A stretch of DNA of 7,296 nt, taken from Acidimicrobiaceae bacterium. Lineage in GTDB: Bacteria > Actinomycetota > Acidimicrobiia > Acidimicrobiales > RAAP-2. Every line of letters begins with the position of its first letter. Position 1 is the first letter of the stretch. The translations under genes were made by a program, and so were the position numbers. The notes under the pieces are model-generated. The model ran no database searches, was not told the origin of the DNA, and saw only the letters and a list, made by a program, of their open reading frames with translations. Shown here one piece after another: positions 6,471 to 7,296 of the stretch. The DNA is taken from positions 154 through 7,449 of the forward strand of contig PKWA01000064.1 of the NCBI GenBank assembly GCA_003131665.1. The letters are read 5' to 3'.

Positions 6471-6477
6471 TCGCCAC

Positions 6478-6702
6478 ATGCTCAGCGTCTACTTCTCCGT
6501 TTTACTCGTAAGTTGCGGTTTGGTTCTGGGTCTCGGACTCCCCTGGCTCAGCGTGCACCTCGAACGCTCGCGCCAACGTGAGCGTGAACACGTGGCCGAA
6601 CTAGATCGCCAACGCGCCCTCATCGTGGACTACGAAGCGACCATCACGGCCTACCGCCAGTTCGTTCAGAGCGACCCCGAGCTTGCCTTAAGCGCCATGT
6701 GA
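6478..6702 (+). CDS. Small single-pass membrane protein with charged helical tail, unknown function
   Basis: I do not recognise this 74-residue protein. Residues 1 to about 24 are hydrophobic (SVYFSVLLVSCGLVLGLGL) and should form one membrane segment or an uncleaved signal anchor. Residues about 29-60 are rich in Arg, Glu, Gln and Leu (such as L-E-R-S-R-Q-R-E-R-E-H) and look like an amphipathic or coiled-coil helix. The C-terminus is short and acidic to neutral. The ATG at 6478 is chosen because AAAGGA lies seven bases upstream. An in-frame TTG at 6400 would add 26 polar residues ahead of the membrane segment, overlap the candidate promoter and has no comparable ribosome site. The shape is common among small membrane-anchored proteins of the cell envelope or division machinery, but no function can be assigned. 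A hairpin follows directly after the stop codon. Confidence 0.68.
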   Translation: MLSVYFSVLLVSCGLVLGLGLPWLSVHLERSRQREREHVAELDRQRALIVDYEATITAYRQFVQSDPELALSAM

Positions 6703-6724
6703 GGTTCGCCTCATCGGCGAGACC
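6703..6724 (+). terminator. Possible terminator hairpin after the small membrane-protein gene
   Basis: Immediately after the TGA stop (6700-6702), GGTTCGCC (6703-6710) can pair with GGCGA plus ACC (6716-6720 and 6722-6724) around a TCATC loop. This gives eight base pairs with one bulged G at 6721. No T-run follows, so it is not a textbook intrinsic terminator. Its position directly after the stop codon is the main support. Confidence 0.35.
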
Positions 6725-6800
6725 GGCCCGACGCACTCGCCACCCCCTCTCGAAGTCTGCTTGACTCTTTAGCGGTTCAGCCAATTGTTGGACAGCGGAC

Positions 6801-6805
6801 AGGAG
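6801..6805 (+). promoter_or_regulatory. Ribosome binding site of the terminal short-chain dehydrogenase
   Basis: AGGAG lies four bases before the ATG at 6810, a slightly short but workable spacing. It supports this start, which also places the cofactor-binding glycine motif at the expected distance from the N-terminus. Confidence 0.6.
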
Positions 6806-6809
6806 CGAA

Positions 6810-7296
6810 ATGGAACTCAAGAACACCTCAGCCGTCGTTACCGGCGGCGCGTCGGGACTCGGCGAAGCGACCGCTCGCGCGCTCGCCGCACGCGGCGTCA
6901 AGGTCATGCTCGCCGACCTTAACGACGTCGCCGGCGAAGCTATCGCCAAGGAGATCAATGGCGCGTACGTCCACTGTGACGTGACTAACACCGAACAGGT
7001 CATCGCCGCCCTCGAGGCCGCCATCGCGATGGCGCCACTGTGGAGCGCGGTGAACTGCGCCGGTATCGGGTGGGCGACGCGCACCATTGGCAAAGACGGA
7101 GAGTACGCATCGGCGCACGACCTCGATATCTATCGCAAGGTCATCGAGATCAACTTGATCGGCACGTTCAACGGCTGTCGACTCGCCGCCACCGCGATGA
7201 GTGCGAACACGCCCGACGTCGATAGCATGCGCGGCGCGATCGTCAACACTGCTTCGGTCGCCGCCGAGGATGGTCAGATCGGACAGGTCGCCTACT
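6810..7296 (+). CDS. Short-chain dehydrogenase, type II 3-hydroxyacyl-CoA dehydrogenase-like, 3' end missing
   Basis: The first 162 residues of an NAD(P)-binding Rossmann-fold enzyme; the gene runs off the window. T-G-G-A-S-G-L-G (11-18) is the cofactor glycine motif. Asp36 at the end of the second strand suggests NAD rather than NADP. C-D-V-T (56-59), N-C-A-G (82-85) and Asn115 in E-I-N-L are further SDR marks. Ser149 lies in N-T-A-S-V-A-A-E-D-G-Q-I-G-Q, a segment very like that of mammalian HSD10 and bacterial type II 3-hydroxyacyl-CoA dehydrogenases. The last complete codon, Tyr162, is 13 residues after Ser149, the spacing of the HSD10 catalytic Ser/Tyr pair; the catalytic Lys would fall just outside. 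These enzymes oxidise 3-hydroxyacyl-CoA in fatty-acid or isoleucine breakdown. A generic SDR with another alcohol substrate cannot be excluded. Confidence 0.88.
   Translation, partial: MELKNTSAVVTGGASGLGEATARALAARGVKVMLADLNDVAGEAIAKEINGAYVHCDVTNTEQVIAALEAAIAMAPLWSAVNCAGIGWATRTIGKDGEYASAHDLDIYRKVIEINLIGTFNGCRLAATAMSANTPDVDSMRGAIVNTASVAAEDGQIGQVAY

Larger units (their letters stand above)
6289..6477. promoter_or_regulatory. Divergent intergenic region upstream of rlmN and the small membrane gene
   Basis: This 189-base gap is the largest non-coding stretch in the window and separates rlmN (minus) from the small gene at 6478 (plus). It holds a candidate plus-strand promoter at 6400-6428 and a bulged hairpin at 6332-6360. 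No convincing promoter for rlmN could be picked. An open reading frame extends upstream from 6478 to a TTG at 6400, but the good ribosome binding site lies at the later ATG, so I treat this stretch as non-coding. Confidence 0.5.

Noticed and set aside
6400..6477. An N-terminal extension of the small membrane protein beginning at TTG 6400.
   Set aside because: The TTG coincides with a candidate -35 box and has no good ribosome site. AAAGGA sits seven bases before the ATG at 6478, and the added residues look non-coding.
6478..6516. A possible lipoprotein signal in the small protein (L-V-S-C near residue 13).
   Set aside because: The four residues fit the lipobox pattern, but there is no positively charged N-region and the hydrophobic stretch before the Cys is too short, so a membrane anchor is more likely.
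6761..6789. A TTGACT hexamer upstream of the terminal dehydrogenase as a -35 box.
   Set aside because: The expected -10 position reads ATTGTT or similar, a poor match, so the dehydrogenase promoter is left unassigned.
6644..7093. A minus-strand open frame of 149 codons covering the gap before, and the start of, the terminal dehydrogenase.
   Set aside because: The plus-strand SDR motifs, ATG and ribosome site are convincing, and the antisense frame shows no family signature.

Overview
This 7.3 kb window looks like ordinary chromosomal DNA from a high-GC bacterium. I lean towards an actinobacterium. The reasons are the GC-rich third codon positions, frequent GTG and TTG starts, tightly packed genes, and an E1-alpha/E1-beta/E2 2-oxoacid dehydrogenase cluster whose motifs read like the actinobacterial form. 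The taxonomic call is inference from style, and I cannot fix the genus. I see no tRNA, rRNA, CRISPR array, insertion sequence, phage gene or attachment site. No gene-free stretch exceeds 300 bases; the longest is about 190 bases (6289-6477).

Layout from left to right. The window opens with the last 18 codons of an OmpR/PhoB-type response regulator (+). Nine bases later, in the same frame, comes a complete PrxQ/Bcp-type peroxiredoxin (+). Converging on it with a 5-base gap is a three-gene operon on the minus strand, transcribed 3970 to 520. It encodes E1 alpha, E1 beta and E2 of a pyruvate or branched-chain 2-oxoacid dehydrogenase, with 4-base start/stop overlaps at both junctions. Divergent from this operon across 54 bases is an EntS-like major facilitator exporter (+, 4025-5251). 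Its stop codon shares a palindromic CTAG with the stop codon of rlmN (-, 5248-6288), the radical-SAM methyltransferase for 23S rRNA A2503 and tRNA A37. Upstream of rlmN, read divergently, is a small unrecognised gene for a 74-residue protein with one membrane segment and a charged helix (+, 6478-6702). The window ends inside a short-chain dehydrogenase resembling type II 3-hydroxyacyl-CoA dehydrogenase (HSD10-like, +, from 6810).

The E1/E2 operon makes acyl-CoA from 2-oxoacids. The terminal dehydrogenase is of a type that in other organisms acts in beta-oxidation and isoleucine breakdown. Both therefore fit acyl-CoA metabolism, and this weakly favours a branched-chain role for the complex. 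No E3 (lipoamide dehydrogenase) gene lies in the window. The peroxiredoxin and rlmN are housekeeping functions. I did not find a convincing new biological system. The most useful leads are the small membrane protein, the shared CTAG stop, a non-standard residue beside the catalytic cysteine of RlmN, and the unresolved substrate of the dehydrogenase complex.
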